DNA of 39,315 nucleotides from Pontibacter fetidus (GTDB taxonomy: Bacteria; Bacteroidota; Bacteroidia; Cytophagales; Hymenobacteraceae). The stretch's first letter is position 1, and each line of letters starts with the position of its first letter. Shown here piece by piece: positions 17,504-25,011 of this stretch. A program made the translations under genes and the position numbers. The stretch lies in NCBI RefSeq assembly GCF_010119545.1, contig NZ_JAAEAA010000029.1, forward strand, positions 1-39,315. Direction: 5' to 3'. Under the pieces are notes generated by a model. The model was not told the DNA's origin. It worked only from the letters and a program-made list of their open reading frames with translations, and did not search any database.

Positions 17504-17851
17504 ATGAGAATACTTAATACCCTTTTTAATATAGTTGCGGTGGCATTCGCCCTGACTTTGGCCTTAGTGCTGACAGCTATAGTTACGGAGAGTGCAATAT
17601 TTACGAGTATAAGAACCGAAGCACAAATTTTAGTATTATACAAAGCTTTGGCCGGCGTTGGTGCTGGCATGCTGGTATTAAAAGTAGTGCTTAGTAGTTT
17701 ATATGCCGCCAACCTGCGCTACGAAAACCATATCGCCCAACTGAAGTTAAACGACCTGAAAGTTGAGTTGTATGAGCGTCGCCAGGAATTCAGAAGCAAT
17801 AACTTCAGAACACCTTTAACCGAAGAGCGCCTGGAGGCCGCTGCGGTTTAA
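17504..17851 (+). CDS. Small two-helix membrane protein
   Basis: A 115-residue product with two hydrophobic helices (about 8-30 and 45-68), then a charged, probably helical tail (73-115; Arg, Glu and Leu-rich) facing the cytoplasm. I do not recognise a family. Its stop is 9 nt before gmhA, so the two genes are probably one transcript, although a real functional link to heptose metabolism is not implied. The ATG at 17504 places the first helix correctly after a short basic start. Confidence 0.65.
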   Translation: MRILNTLFNIVAVAFALTLALVLTAIVTESAIFTSIRTEAQILVLYKALAGVGAGMLVLKVVLSSLYAANLRYENHIAQLKLNDLKVELYERRQEFRSNNFRTPLTEERLEAAAV

Positions 17852-17860
17852 CAACATACC

Positions 17861-18433
17861 ATGACAACAACAATTCTGGCAGAACTGGAGCAGGCCCAGC
17901 AAACGCTTGCAAACTTTATTGCTGATAAAAACAACATTGCAACTATAGAACAGGCAGCTATAGTTATGGCCGATGCTATAAAAGCAGGTGGCAAAATTAT
18001 TTCGTGCGGGAACGGTGGGTCTATGTGCGACGCCATGCACTTTGCCGAAGAACTGACAGGACGTTACCGCGACAACCGCAAAGCCTTACCCGCTATTTCT
18101 ATATCTGATGCCAGCCACATGAGCTGCGTGGGCAACGACTATGGGTACGATTTTGTGTTTTCGCGCTATGTAGAGGCACTGGGTAATAGCAATGATGTGT
18201 TGCTCGGGATTAGCACCAGTGGCAATTCCGGCAATGTGATTAAAGCGGCCGAAGCAGCCAAAGCCAAAGGCATGAAAGTAGTTGGCCTTACCGGCAAAGA
18301 TGGTGGTAAACTGGCGCCGCTCTGCGATGTAGAGATCCGGGTGCCGCACATGGGCTACGCCGATCGCGTGCAGGAAATCCACATCAAAGTAATACACATA
18401 CTTATATTGCTGCTCGAAAAGCAGCTGACGTAA
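17861..18433 (+). CDS. gmhA: Phosphoheptose isomerase (sedoheptulose-7-phosphate isomerase)
   Basis: GmhA converts sedoheptulose 7-phosphate to heptose 7-phosphate, the first step towards ADP-heptose for lipopolysaccharide core. The 190-residue SIS-fold protein aligns with E. coli GmhA almost throughout: [20 protein letters not shown] at 49-68 (E. coli has His where Met55 stands here), STSGNSGN at 119-125, and [20 protein letters not shown] with the catalytic-site histidines at 174 and 179. The acidic catalytic pair Glu63/Glu64 is present. Other heptose genes are not in this window. Confidence 0.93.
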   Translation: MTTTILAELEQAQQTLANFIADKNNIATIEQAAIVMADAIKAGGKIISCGNGGSMCDAMHFAEELTGRYRDNRKALPAISISDASHMSCVGNDYGYDFVFSRYVEALGNSNDVLLGISTSGNSGNVIKAAEAAKAKGMKVVGLTGKDGGKLAPLCDVEIRVPHMGYADRVQEIHIKVIHILILLLEKQLT

Positions 18434-18467
18434 GCAGTAAAGTTTTAACTACTAACCAAAGGTACGT

Positions 18468-18517
18468 ATAAGGATAAAAGCAGCTAAGCTATAGTTGCGT
18501 TTATCCTTATTTTTTTA
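18468..18517 (+). terminator. Terminator after gmhA, abutting next start codon
   Basis: The stem ATAAGGATAAA/TTTATCCTTAT (18468-18478 with 18500-18510) is followed by seven T (18511-18517). The long loop contains CTATAG. The next gene starts at 18521, only 3 nt after the T-run. Confidence 0.8.
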
Positions 18518-18520
18518 ACC

Positions 18521-19186
18521 ATGCGGCAGCTGTTCTTATTCTTACTTCTACTTCCGATACTGGCCTGTTCCGATAACAGCACTAAAACGCCGGAAAACGA
18601 TAAGCCCGCCCCAGTCACTACCACATCTCCAGATACAACAAACACTCCAACAACTAAAACTATAGTTGAGAAACCTAACATTGATCCCAGTTTCCTGATA
18701 GTGCCGGGACAACGCATAGGGCAAATAAGTTTGGGCCAGACAGCTGAAAAAATAAACAATACCTTGGGCAAAGCCGACAGTGGAGATGCCGCGATGGGCA
18801 AGGCCTTGTCGTTTTGGTATGGCAAAGGCAGGCATAAACAAAACTATGTGGCCGTATACTTCTCCCGGAATTTTGACGGAGGCCCGGAAGATTTACTTGC
18901 CCGACAGATCCGTGTAAACTCATCAAGCTTTAAAACACCCGAAAGCATAGCTCCCGGAAGTCGCATTGCCAGCATCAGACAAAATTATACTTTAAAGCCT
19001 ATCGCCTACTATAGCAACCCAATGCAGCAACAAATTTATATTTACGACGACACAGCTAAAGGAATTGCCTTTGAAATAGCTACCTCTGACAGTAGTTGCG
19101 TTGCTATTACTATTCATCAAAAAGGTGAGAACGTTACCAACTCGTACCTTCCTGTTCACCCTGACATGGTTCGCTTAAAGGAGTAG
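18521..19186 (+). CDS. Lipoprotein of unknown function
   Basis: A 221-residue exported lipoprotein. The N-terminus MRQLFLFLLLLPILACSDN is a short signal peptide with a lipobox (ILAC, Cys16 as the lipidated residue). A Thr/Pro-rich linker (about 20-55) follows, then a compact domain with the repeated pattern GQRIGQISLGQT...LGKADSG, which recalls periplasmic repeat domains in Cytophagales lipoproteins without letting me name one. The start is fixed by the lipobox. The terminator immediately upstream leaves no room for an ordinary promoter between them, so expression depends on readthrough or on a promoter inside the hairpin region. Confidence 0.75.
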   Translation: MRQLFLFLLLLPILACSDNSTKTPENDKPAPVTTTSPDTTNTPTTKTIVEKPNIDPSFLIVPGQRIGQISLGQTAEKINNTLGKADSGDAAMGKALSFWYGKGRHKQNYVAVYFSRNFDGGPEDLLARQIRVNSSSFKTPESIAPGSRIASIRQNYTLKPIAYYSNPMQQQIYIYDDTAKGIAFEIATSDSSCVAITIHQKGENVTNSYLPVHPDMVRLKE

Positions 19187-19366
19187 CGCAACTTTAGATG
19201 ATAACTGCCAGGCTTCTTCCATTTTAAACTTTAAACTATAACCAATCCTTATAAAAGCTTAGCAACTGATTATCTTTACCTGATCAGAGTTAAAACCGGA
19301 ATTTATTTCTGAAGCCCGGTGTTCCGGCTCAAATAATTCTCAACTTATACTTCCTAAAAAGAAAGT

Positions 19367-20905
19367 ATGCTCATCAAAACATTTGGCAGTGCCGTGCAGG
19401 GCGTAAATGCCTATACTATAACTGTAGAAGTAAGCGTTAGCGCCGGTACAAAATATTTTCTGGTTGGTTTACCCGATAATGCCGTGAAAGAAGGCGAGCA
19501 GCGCATCGAAGCAGCGCTTAAGCATTACCACTATAAAATGCCCCGCCAGAAAGTGGTCATCAACATGGCCCCTGCCGATATCCGTAAAGAAGGCTCGTCC
19601 TATGACCTAACTATAGCGATGGGTATACTGGCAGCCTCTGGCCAAATTGCTCCTGACAAGGTTTCGCAGTACATGATAATGGGTGAGTTGTCGTTGGATG
19701 GAGAGTTACGGCCGATTAAAGGTGTTTTACCCATTGCCATACAAGCCCGCAAAGAAGGTTTTAAAGGAATTATACTTCCGGCCCAGAACGCCAACGAAGC
19801 AGCTATAGTTAACAACCTCGATGTAATACCAGTCAGGACGATACAGGAGGCGATAGATTTTCTGGATAACCGGCTGGAGATTGAACCGATGGTGGTAAAT
19901 ACCCGCGAAATGTTCCAGAACCAGGCAGACCAGTATGCAGCCGACTTTGCCGATGTGCAGGGCCAGGAAAATATAAAACGCGCCCTGGAGATTGCAGCCG
20001 CAGGTGGCCATAACCTAATCATGATCGGGCCTCCGGGTGCCGGTAAAACTATGCTGGCAAAACGCCTGCCGTCTATCCTGCCGCCGCTATCCATGCACGA
20101 AGCCCTGGAGACAACCAAGATCCATTCAGTAGCAGGCAAACTGGGCGAGGCTTCGTCTTTATTAACAACCCGCCCCTACCGCTCGCCGCACCATACTATT
20201 TCTGATGTAGCACTTGTTGGTGGCGGTGGCGTACCGCAGCCCGGCGAAATTTCTTTATCGCATAACGGGGTATTGTTCCTGGATGAGTTGCCAGAATTTA
20301 AGCGAACGGTGCTGGAAGTAATGCGTCAGCCGCTGGAAGAACGACGTGTAACTATATCCAGGGCAAAAACAACGATAGATTTCCCGGCTAACTTTATGCT
20401 GGTGGCCAGCATGAACCCATGCCCATGCGGCTTCTATAACCACCCGGAGAAGGACTGTGTTTGCGGACCGGGCATAGTGCAACGCTATTTAAATAAAGTA
20501 AGCGGACCTTTGCTGGACCGCATTGACCTGCATGTTGAGGTTACGCCGGTTACGTTTGATGAAATGACTGCCACCCGGAAATCAGAAGACAGCACTACCG
20601 TGCGCGAGCGTGTGGTAAAAGCCAGGGCCGTACAGCAGGACCGCTTTAAAGATTATCCGCAGATACACTCTAACGCCATGATGCCCTCGCAAATGGTAAA
20701 AGATATTTGTAAGATAAATGATGCCGGCAGAACATTACTTAAAACCGCCATGGAACGTCTGGGGCTTTCGGCAAGAGCCTACGACCGCATCCTTAAAGTA
20801 AGCCGAACGATAGCTGACCTGGCCGACTCACCGGAAATAAAAATTGAGCATTTGGCCGAAGCCATTCAGTACCGTAGTTTAGACCGCGAAGGCTGGGCAG
20901 CTTAA
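19367..20905 (+). CDS. YifB/ComM family Mg-chelatase-like AAA+ ATPase
   Basis: A 512-residue AAA+ protein. ComM relatives act as hexameric helicases that promote branch migration during natural transformation. An N-terminal Lon-protease-like domain (1-170, ChlI-type) precedes Walker A GPPGAGKT at 221-228, Walker B VLFLDELPE at 302-310, and the cysteine cluster MNPCPCGFYNHPEKDCVCG (about 346-365) characteristic of YifB. The arginine-finger-bearing C-terminal lid ends in DREGWAA. Its size agrees with the usual of about 510. Monocistronic, with a terminator at 20951. Confidence 0.95.
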   Translation: MLIKTFGSAVQGVNAYTITVEVSVSAGTKYFLVGLPDNAVKEGEQRIEAALKHYHYKMPRQKVVINMAPADIRKEGSSYDLTIAMGILAASGQIAPDKVSQYMIMGELSLDGELRPIKGVLPIAIQARKEGFKGIILPAQNANEAAIVNNLDVIPVRTIQEAIDFLDNRLEIEPMVVNTREMFQNQADQYAADFADVQGQENIKRALEIAAAGGHNLIMIGPPGAGKTMLAKRLPSILPPLSMHEALETTKIHSVAGKLGEASSLLTTRPYRSPHHTISDVALVGGGGVPQPGEISLSHNGVLFLDELPEFKRTVLEVMRQPLEERRVTISRAKTTIDFPANFMLVASMNPCPCGFYNHPEKDCVCGPGIVQRYLNKVSGPLLDRIDLHVEVTPVTFDEMTATRKSEDSTTVRERVVKARAVQQDRFKDYPQIHSNAMMPSQMVKDICKINDAGRTLLKTAMERLGLSARAYDRILKVSRTIADLADSPEIKIEHLAEAIQYRSLDREGWAA

Positions 20906-20950
20906 ACTTTAAAAGCAGATCCTCAACCTATTTATTATAAACAAGTTATA

Positions 20951-20985
20951 CAGCGCAATATCTTACTAAGGTATTGCGCTGTTTT
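20951..20985 (+). terminator. Terminator after the YifB gene
   Basis: Perfect 10-bp stem CAGCGCAATA/TATTGCGCTG (20951-20960 with 20972-20981), followed by TTTTGTT. Confidence 0.8.
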
Positions 20986-21138
20986 GTTGCTATAGGCCAG
21001 CAATACTTCTGCCCAAATTGCTACCCTCCTGCCTAAAATCAAATCTAATTTCCTATACCTTTCTACAAACCCTGCGTAATAGGCTAACGTCGGGCACAAT
21101 TGCCTGATGTAGTAATACCCTAATGTAGAATAACCACT

Positions 21139-21693
21139 ATGAAAAAATTACTCTTATTAGTTTTTGCTTTTGCGACAACAATGGCAGCACAGGCCCAGGT
21201 CGGGTTTGGTTTGCGGGTTGGCGCTAACTATTCAGATTTCAGGGGAGATAACGCCCCGGAAAATACTGACAGAATTTTTGGTGCACACGCAGGCTTAACG
21301 GCCAACATTCCGGTTTCAGCTGATAATTTTTTCTCGGTGCAGCCGGAAGCACTCTTCTCGATGAAAGGAGCTAAAGGTACAGATGATCTGCGCCTGTATT
21401 ATGTAGATATCCCGGTATTGGCACGCGTTAACACCGGCCTGCTTTATTTCGAAGCCGGACCGCAGCTATCTGTAAATGTTGGCGATAACGTAGACAATGA
21501 TGCCATCATTCAGCCAGACTATAGAAGAACAGGTTTAGGCTATGTAGCCGGACTTGGAATTGGTACACCACTTGGCGTAAGTGTAGGAGTGCGTTACAAC
21601 AGCGACATCTCTAAACTATTTGACGAGGGGGATGCAGAAGTTTATAATGACGTATTTATGCTTACGCTTGGCTATGCCTTCGGTAGCAGATAA
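21139..21693 (+). CDS. Porin family outer-membrane beta-barrel (first of two)
   Basis: A 184-residue protein with signal peptide MKKLLLLVFAFATTMAAQAQ and a small eight-stranded barrel pattern of the PF13568-type outer-membrane beta-barrel family: FGLRVGANYSDF near the N-terminus, FSVQPEALFSMKG, YYVDIPVLARVNTGLLYFEAGPQ and a C-terminal strand ending in an aromatic. The gene at 22005 is a clear paralogue in the same orientation. Pores, structural roles or adhesion are all possible for this family. Confidence 0.88.
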   Translation: MKKLLLLVFAFATTMAAQAQVGFGLRVGANYSDFRGDNAPENTDRIFGAHAGLTANIPVSADNFFSVQPEALFSMKGAKGTDDLRLYYVDIPVLARVNTGLLYFEAGPQLSVNVGDNVDNDAIIQPDYRRTGLGYVAGLGIGTPLGVSVGVRYNSDISKLFDEGDAEVYNDVFMLTLGYAFGSR

Positions 21694-22004
21694 GAATTGC
21701 CTTAGTACAACTTAAAACTATGGAAAGAGCCCGGCACCCGCCGGGCTTTTTGCTTTTTGCAGCAGCAGTAAAAAAACATACTATATAAAAGCAATCTATA
21801 TAGGGTAAAACTATATTCTGGCACTGTTGTTGTAAATGGGTTCTCAGATTGCAATCTAAATAACTGGCTACGGCAAAAATCTTTCAGGTTAAGCTTCAGG
21901 CAGTTGAGTTTTAAATAAGTTAAAATCGAAAAATCAGAAAGCTAAAATATCATAAGTGCCGTATATGGCTCGTTAGCAGTACAATTAACTAAAACAGAAA
22001 GACC
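21694..22004. other. Intergenic region between the two barrel genes
   Basis: Apart from the terminator at 21728-21751 this 311-bp stretch holds AT-rich DNA with several TATA-rich words (around 21781-21815) and no reading frame that looks coding. I see no clear TTG/TAnnTTTG pair; a promoter for the second barrel gene should be here but its boxes are not evident. Confidence 0.5.
21728..21751 (+). terminator. Terminator after the first barrel gene
   Basis: The stem AGCCCGGC/GCCGGGCT is followed by TTTTT and a second TTTTT run. Confidence 0.88.
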
Positions 22005-22664
22005 ATGAAAAAACTATTTATTATAGGCGCGATGCTGCTTGCAGGCGCTACAGCTACCCAGGCACAATCAGGTTTAGGTATCAGAGGTGGTGCAAATTTG
22101 TCCAATTTATCCGGAGACCTTCGTAACGAGGATAACTTCGAGAACAAGTGGGGCTTCCATGGAGGTATCACCTACAACATTGGTATAGTTGATAACTTCT
22201 TCTCGATACAGCCGGAGCTGCTTTACTCTCAGAAAGGCTTTAAAAATGCTGATACGGAGTTTGAAGTTGGAGGTGTAAACTATAAGCGCACCGGTAAAGT
22301 AAACTATAACTACCTGGACCTGCCTGTAATGGCGAAGATCAAAGCTGGACCGTTATATTTTGAGGCTGGTCCGCAGGCATCGTACCTGTTAAGTGTAAAC
22401 AACGAAACCAAAACTTACCTAGACGGCAACTTACAATCCAGCTCGCGTGATGAAAAAGATAAAGAAGGCTTAAAAGAGTTTGAGTTTGGTTATGGCGCCG
22501 GAGTTGGTTTTGCGTTAGGCAACACAGTTAACTTAGGTGTTCGTTACAATGGCAGCTTAAGCGACTTCGTAGAGAAGGACGTAAATTTTGATGGCGATGT
22601 AACAAATGCGCGTCACTCTACGATCATGTTTACACTGGGCTTAACTATCCCAACTGCCCGTTAA
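22005..22664 (+). CDS. Porin family outer-membrane beta-barrel (second of two)
   Basis: A 219-residue paralogue of the preceding gene: a signal peptide (1-20, ending TQAQ), LGIRGGANLSNLSGD at the start of the barrel, FFSIQPELLYSQKGF, YLDLPVMAKIKAGPLYFEAGPQ and the same terminal strand pattern. It is longer by a loop insertion near residues 125-160 rich in Ser, Asp, Lys and Glu, which would be surface-exposed. It has a separate terminator, so it is likely a separate transcription unit. The two genes arose by tandem duplication; the sequences have since diverged strongly. Confidence 0.88.
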   Translation: MKKLFIIGAMLLAGATATQAQSGLGIRGGANLSNLSGDLRNEDNFENKWGFHGGITYNIGIVDNFFSIQPELLYSQKGFKNADTEFEVGGVNYKRTGKVNYNYLDLPVMAKIKAGPLYFEAGPQASYLLSVNNETKTYLDGNLQSSSRDEKDKEGLKEFEFGYGAGVGFALGNTVNLGVRYNGSLSDFVEKDVNFDGDVTNARHSTIMFTLGLTIPTAR

Positions 22665-22703
22665 TTCCGAAACTATAGTTGCTTATCTTTAAGCAGCTTA
22701 AAT

Positions 22704-22743
22704 AAAAAAAACCCCGGTGCTACTTTAGTGCCGGGGTTTTTTT
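22704..22743. terminator. Bidirectional terminator between convergent genes
   Basis: A long stem with core CCCCGG/CCGGGG is flanked by seven A on the left and seven T on the right, so it can terminate both the barrel gene and the leftward dipeptidase gene. Confidence 0.92.
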
Positions 22744-22766
22744 ATTCATTTCAGATCAATCTATAG

Positions 22767-24128
22767 TTACTTGCTCATCTCGGCATAGTATTTATAAAAC
22801 AGCGGAATGGTTTCGATGCCCTTCATGTAGTTAAATACACCAAAATTCTCGTTCGGCGAATGTATCGCATCGCTATCCAGGCCAAAACCCATCAACACAG
22901 AGTCCAGACCAAGCTCTGATTTAAACATGGCAACTATAGGAATAGAACCGCCGCTGCGCACAGGTATAGGTTTTACGCCAAAAGTTTCTTCGTATGCTTT
23001 AGATGCTGCCTGGTAAGCTACCGAATCAGTTGGCGTAACAACCGGTTCGCCACCGTGGTGCGGCTTAACCAATACTTTTACACTGGCCGGAGCTATACTT
23101 TCAAAATGCTTTGTAAACTTCTCTGTTATCTCAGCTGATGTCTGGTTTGGCACTAAACGCATCGAGATCTTAGCAAATGCCTTAGATGGAATTACTGTTT
23201 TGGCGCCTTCGCCGGTATAGCCACCCCAAATGCCATTTACGTCCAGTGTCGGTCGGATAGAAGTGCGTTCCATAGTAGTATAGCCTTCTTCGCCGTGTAT
23301 ATCGCTAAGGTCAAGTGCCTTTTTATACTTGTCCAGACTAAATGGGGCGCGGGCCATCTCGGCACGTTCTTCCTGGCTCAGTTCAGTCACGTTATCGTAA
23401 AAGCCCGGTATCGTTATGTGGTTGTTTTCGTCGTGCAGCGATGCGATCATCTGGCAAAGTATATTGATCGGGTTTGCCACAGCGCCACCATATAAGCCGG
23501 AGTGCAGGTCGCGGTTAGGGCCGGTAACTTCCACCTCCATGTAGCTCATGCCACGCAGGCCCGTTGTAATAGATGGCGTATCGTTTGCCAGCATTCCGGT
23601 ATCTGATATCAGGATCACATCAGCAGCCAGCTTGTCTTTGTTGTTTTTCACAAACGTGCCCAGGTTTTCAGAGCCAACTTCCTCCTCACCTTCAATCATA
23701 AACTTCACGTTACATGGCAGCGCATTGTTTTGCATCATCACCTCAAACGCCTTTACGTGCATGTACATCTGGCCTTTGTCGTCGCAGGCACCGCGCGCGT
23801 AAATTTTACCGTCTTTTATTACCGGCTCAAATGGCGGCGAGTTCCATAGTTCGTATGGGTCGGCAGGCTGCACATCGTAGTGGCCATAAACCAACACCGT
23901 TGGCAAACTCGGGTCAATGATCTTTTCGCCGTACACAATCGGGTAACCGGCTGTTTCGCATAGTTCTACTTTATCGGCGCCGGCTTCCTGCAAACGGGCT
24001 TTTACAAACTCGGCCGTGCGTATCACATCCTGCTTAAACTTAGGGTCAGCGCTAACCGACGGAATACGGAGCATATCGAGCAGCTCGTTTAAAAAGCGGT
24101 CTTTGTTCTCGGAGATATAGTTATTCAT
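22767..24128 (-). CDS. M20 family dipeptidase
   Basis: A 453-residue metallopeptidase of clan MH, M20/M25/M40 group, hydrolysing dipeptides in the cytoplasm with two zinc ions. The first metal ligand is in VYGHYDVQP, the bridging Asp in RGACDDKGQ, and the general base Glu and metal ligand in IEGEEEVGS. The lid dimerisation domain is inserted (about 200-340), starting LHSGLYGGAVANP. The last ligand is in SDAIHSPNE. It is downstream of plsY with a terminator between them. Confidence 0.92.
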   Translation of the reverse strand: MNNYISENKDRFLNELLDMLRIPSVSADPKFKQDVIRTAEFVKARLQEAGADKVELCETAGYPIVYGEKIIDPSLPTVLVYGHYDVQPADPYELWNSPPFEPVIKDGKIYARGACDDKGQMYMHVKAFEVMMQNNALPCNVKFMIEGEEEVGSENLGTFVKNNKDKLAADVILISDTGMLANDTPSITTGLRGMSYMEVEVTGPNRDLHSGLYGGAVANPINILCQMIASLHDENNHITIPGFYDNVTELSQEERAEMARAPFSLDKYKKALDLSDIHGEEGYTTMERTSIRPTLDVNGIWGGYTGEGAKTVIPSKAFAKISMRLVPNQTSAEITEKFTKHFESIAPASVKVLVKPHHGGEPVVTPTDSVAYQAASKAYEETFGVKPIPVRSGGSIPIVAMFKSELGLDSVLMGFGLDSDAIHSPNENFGVFNYMKGIETIPLFYKYYAEMSK

Positions 24129-24160
24129 CAGCTTTAATTTTGTTTAGGTTAAAGTTAATA

Positions 24161-24195
24161 AAAAATGCCACTCCTACTGTACAGAGTGGCATTTT
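24161..24195 (-). terminator. Terminator after plsY
   Basis: The 12-bp stem AAAATGCCACTC/GAGTGGCATTTT is followed on the minus strand by TTATT after a T-run. It lies between the plsY stop and the dipeptidase start. Confidence 0.85.
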
Positions 24196-24217
24196 AAGAT
24201 CATCAGCTATAGTTGCT

Positions 24218-24862
24218 TTACTTTTTACGGCTCAGGTTAATATTGGCTTTGCTTTCTTCGCCGGCGAGCAGTCGGTTTATGTTCTTACGGTGCGTAATTA
24301 CAACCAATGCAAACAGTATAAACCCGAAAACGATAAGGATCGGATTATCCGGATGAAAGCGTGGCAACAGCAGAAGTATAGGGAAAGCCAGCGCCGCGAT
24401 CATAGACCCCAGCGACACATAACGCGACGTAAACAGCACAATCACAAATATTACCATACACAGCAGCGCCACATCGGTTTGTATGGCCAGCATCATACCC
24501 AGCAAGGTGGCAACGCCTTTACCGCCTTTAAACTTTTCGTAAACCGGGAAGATGTGCCCCACTACTGCCAGCATACCCATTATCAACTGGAAAATGATCA
24601 GTTTTTCGGCAGGTATGGCTCCAAACACTACCAGTAAACCAGCCAGCGACGTAGCAGCCCAGCCTTTAAAAATATCGATGAGCATAACTATAGTTCCCGG
24701 CTTTTTGCCCAGCACCCGGAAGGTATTAGTTGCCCCGGAGTTACCACTGCCATGTTGCCTGATATCGATACCGTAGTACCATTTACCCAGCCAAACTGCC
24801 GTACAGATAGAGCCGATAAGGTATGCCGCTATGAAAAGTATAGCTATTAATAAAATATCCAT
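24218..24862 (-). CDS. plsY: Glycerol-3-phosphate acyltransferase PlsY
   Basis: PlsY transfers an acyl group from acyl phosphate to glycerol 3-phosphate at the inner membrane, the first committed step in phospholipid synthesis. The 214-residue product has about five membrane helices and the three conserved cytoplasmic loops: GSGNSGATNTFRVLGKK near 38-54, EKFKGGKGVAT near 110, and the glycerol-phosphate-site block HRKNINRLLAGEE near 190. Its C-terminal extension is slightly longer than usual. A promoter -7 box stands 80 nt upstream. Confidence 0.96.
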   Translation of the reverse strand: MDILLIAILFIAAYLIGSICTAVWLGKWYYGIDIRQHGSGNSGATNTFRVLGKKPGTIVMLIDIFKGWAATSLAGLLVVFGAIPAEKLIIFQLIMGMLAVVGHIFPVYEKFKGGKGVATLLGMMLAIQTDVALLCMVIFVIVLFTSRYVSLGSMIAALAFPILLLLPRFHPDNPILIVFGFILFALVVITHRKNINRLLAGEESKANINLSRKK

Positions 24863-24941
24863 TAATGTCTGGTTCTTGTTTTAAGTAAGCCTGATGTATC
24901 CACTTTGCCCTGTTTAGCAGCTGTGGAGGCCTTTAGAAGCT

Positions 24942-24949
24942 CAAATATA
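24942..24949 (-). promoter_or_regulatory. Promoter -7 box of plsY
   Basis: Minus-strand TATATTTG matches the -7 consensus. The best -33 candidate is TTTA at 20 nt, so the upstream part is weak. The leader would be about 70 nt. Confidence 0.55.
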
Positions 24950-25011
24950 GATAAATCTTAATTTAAATCTAAAGTCTTACACCTGATAAATGGTATACGC
25001 TATATTTATAG

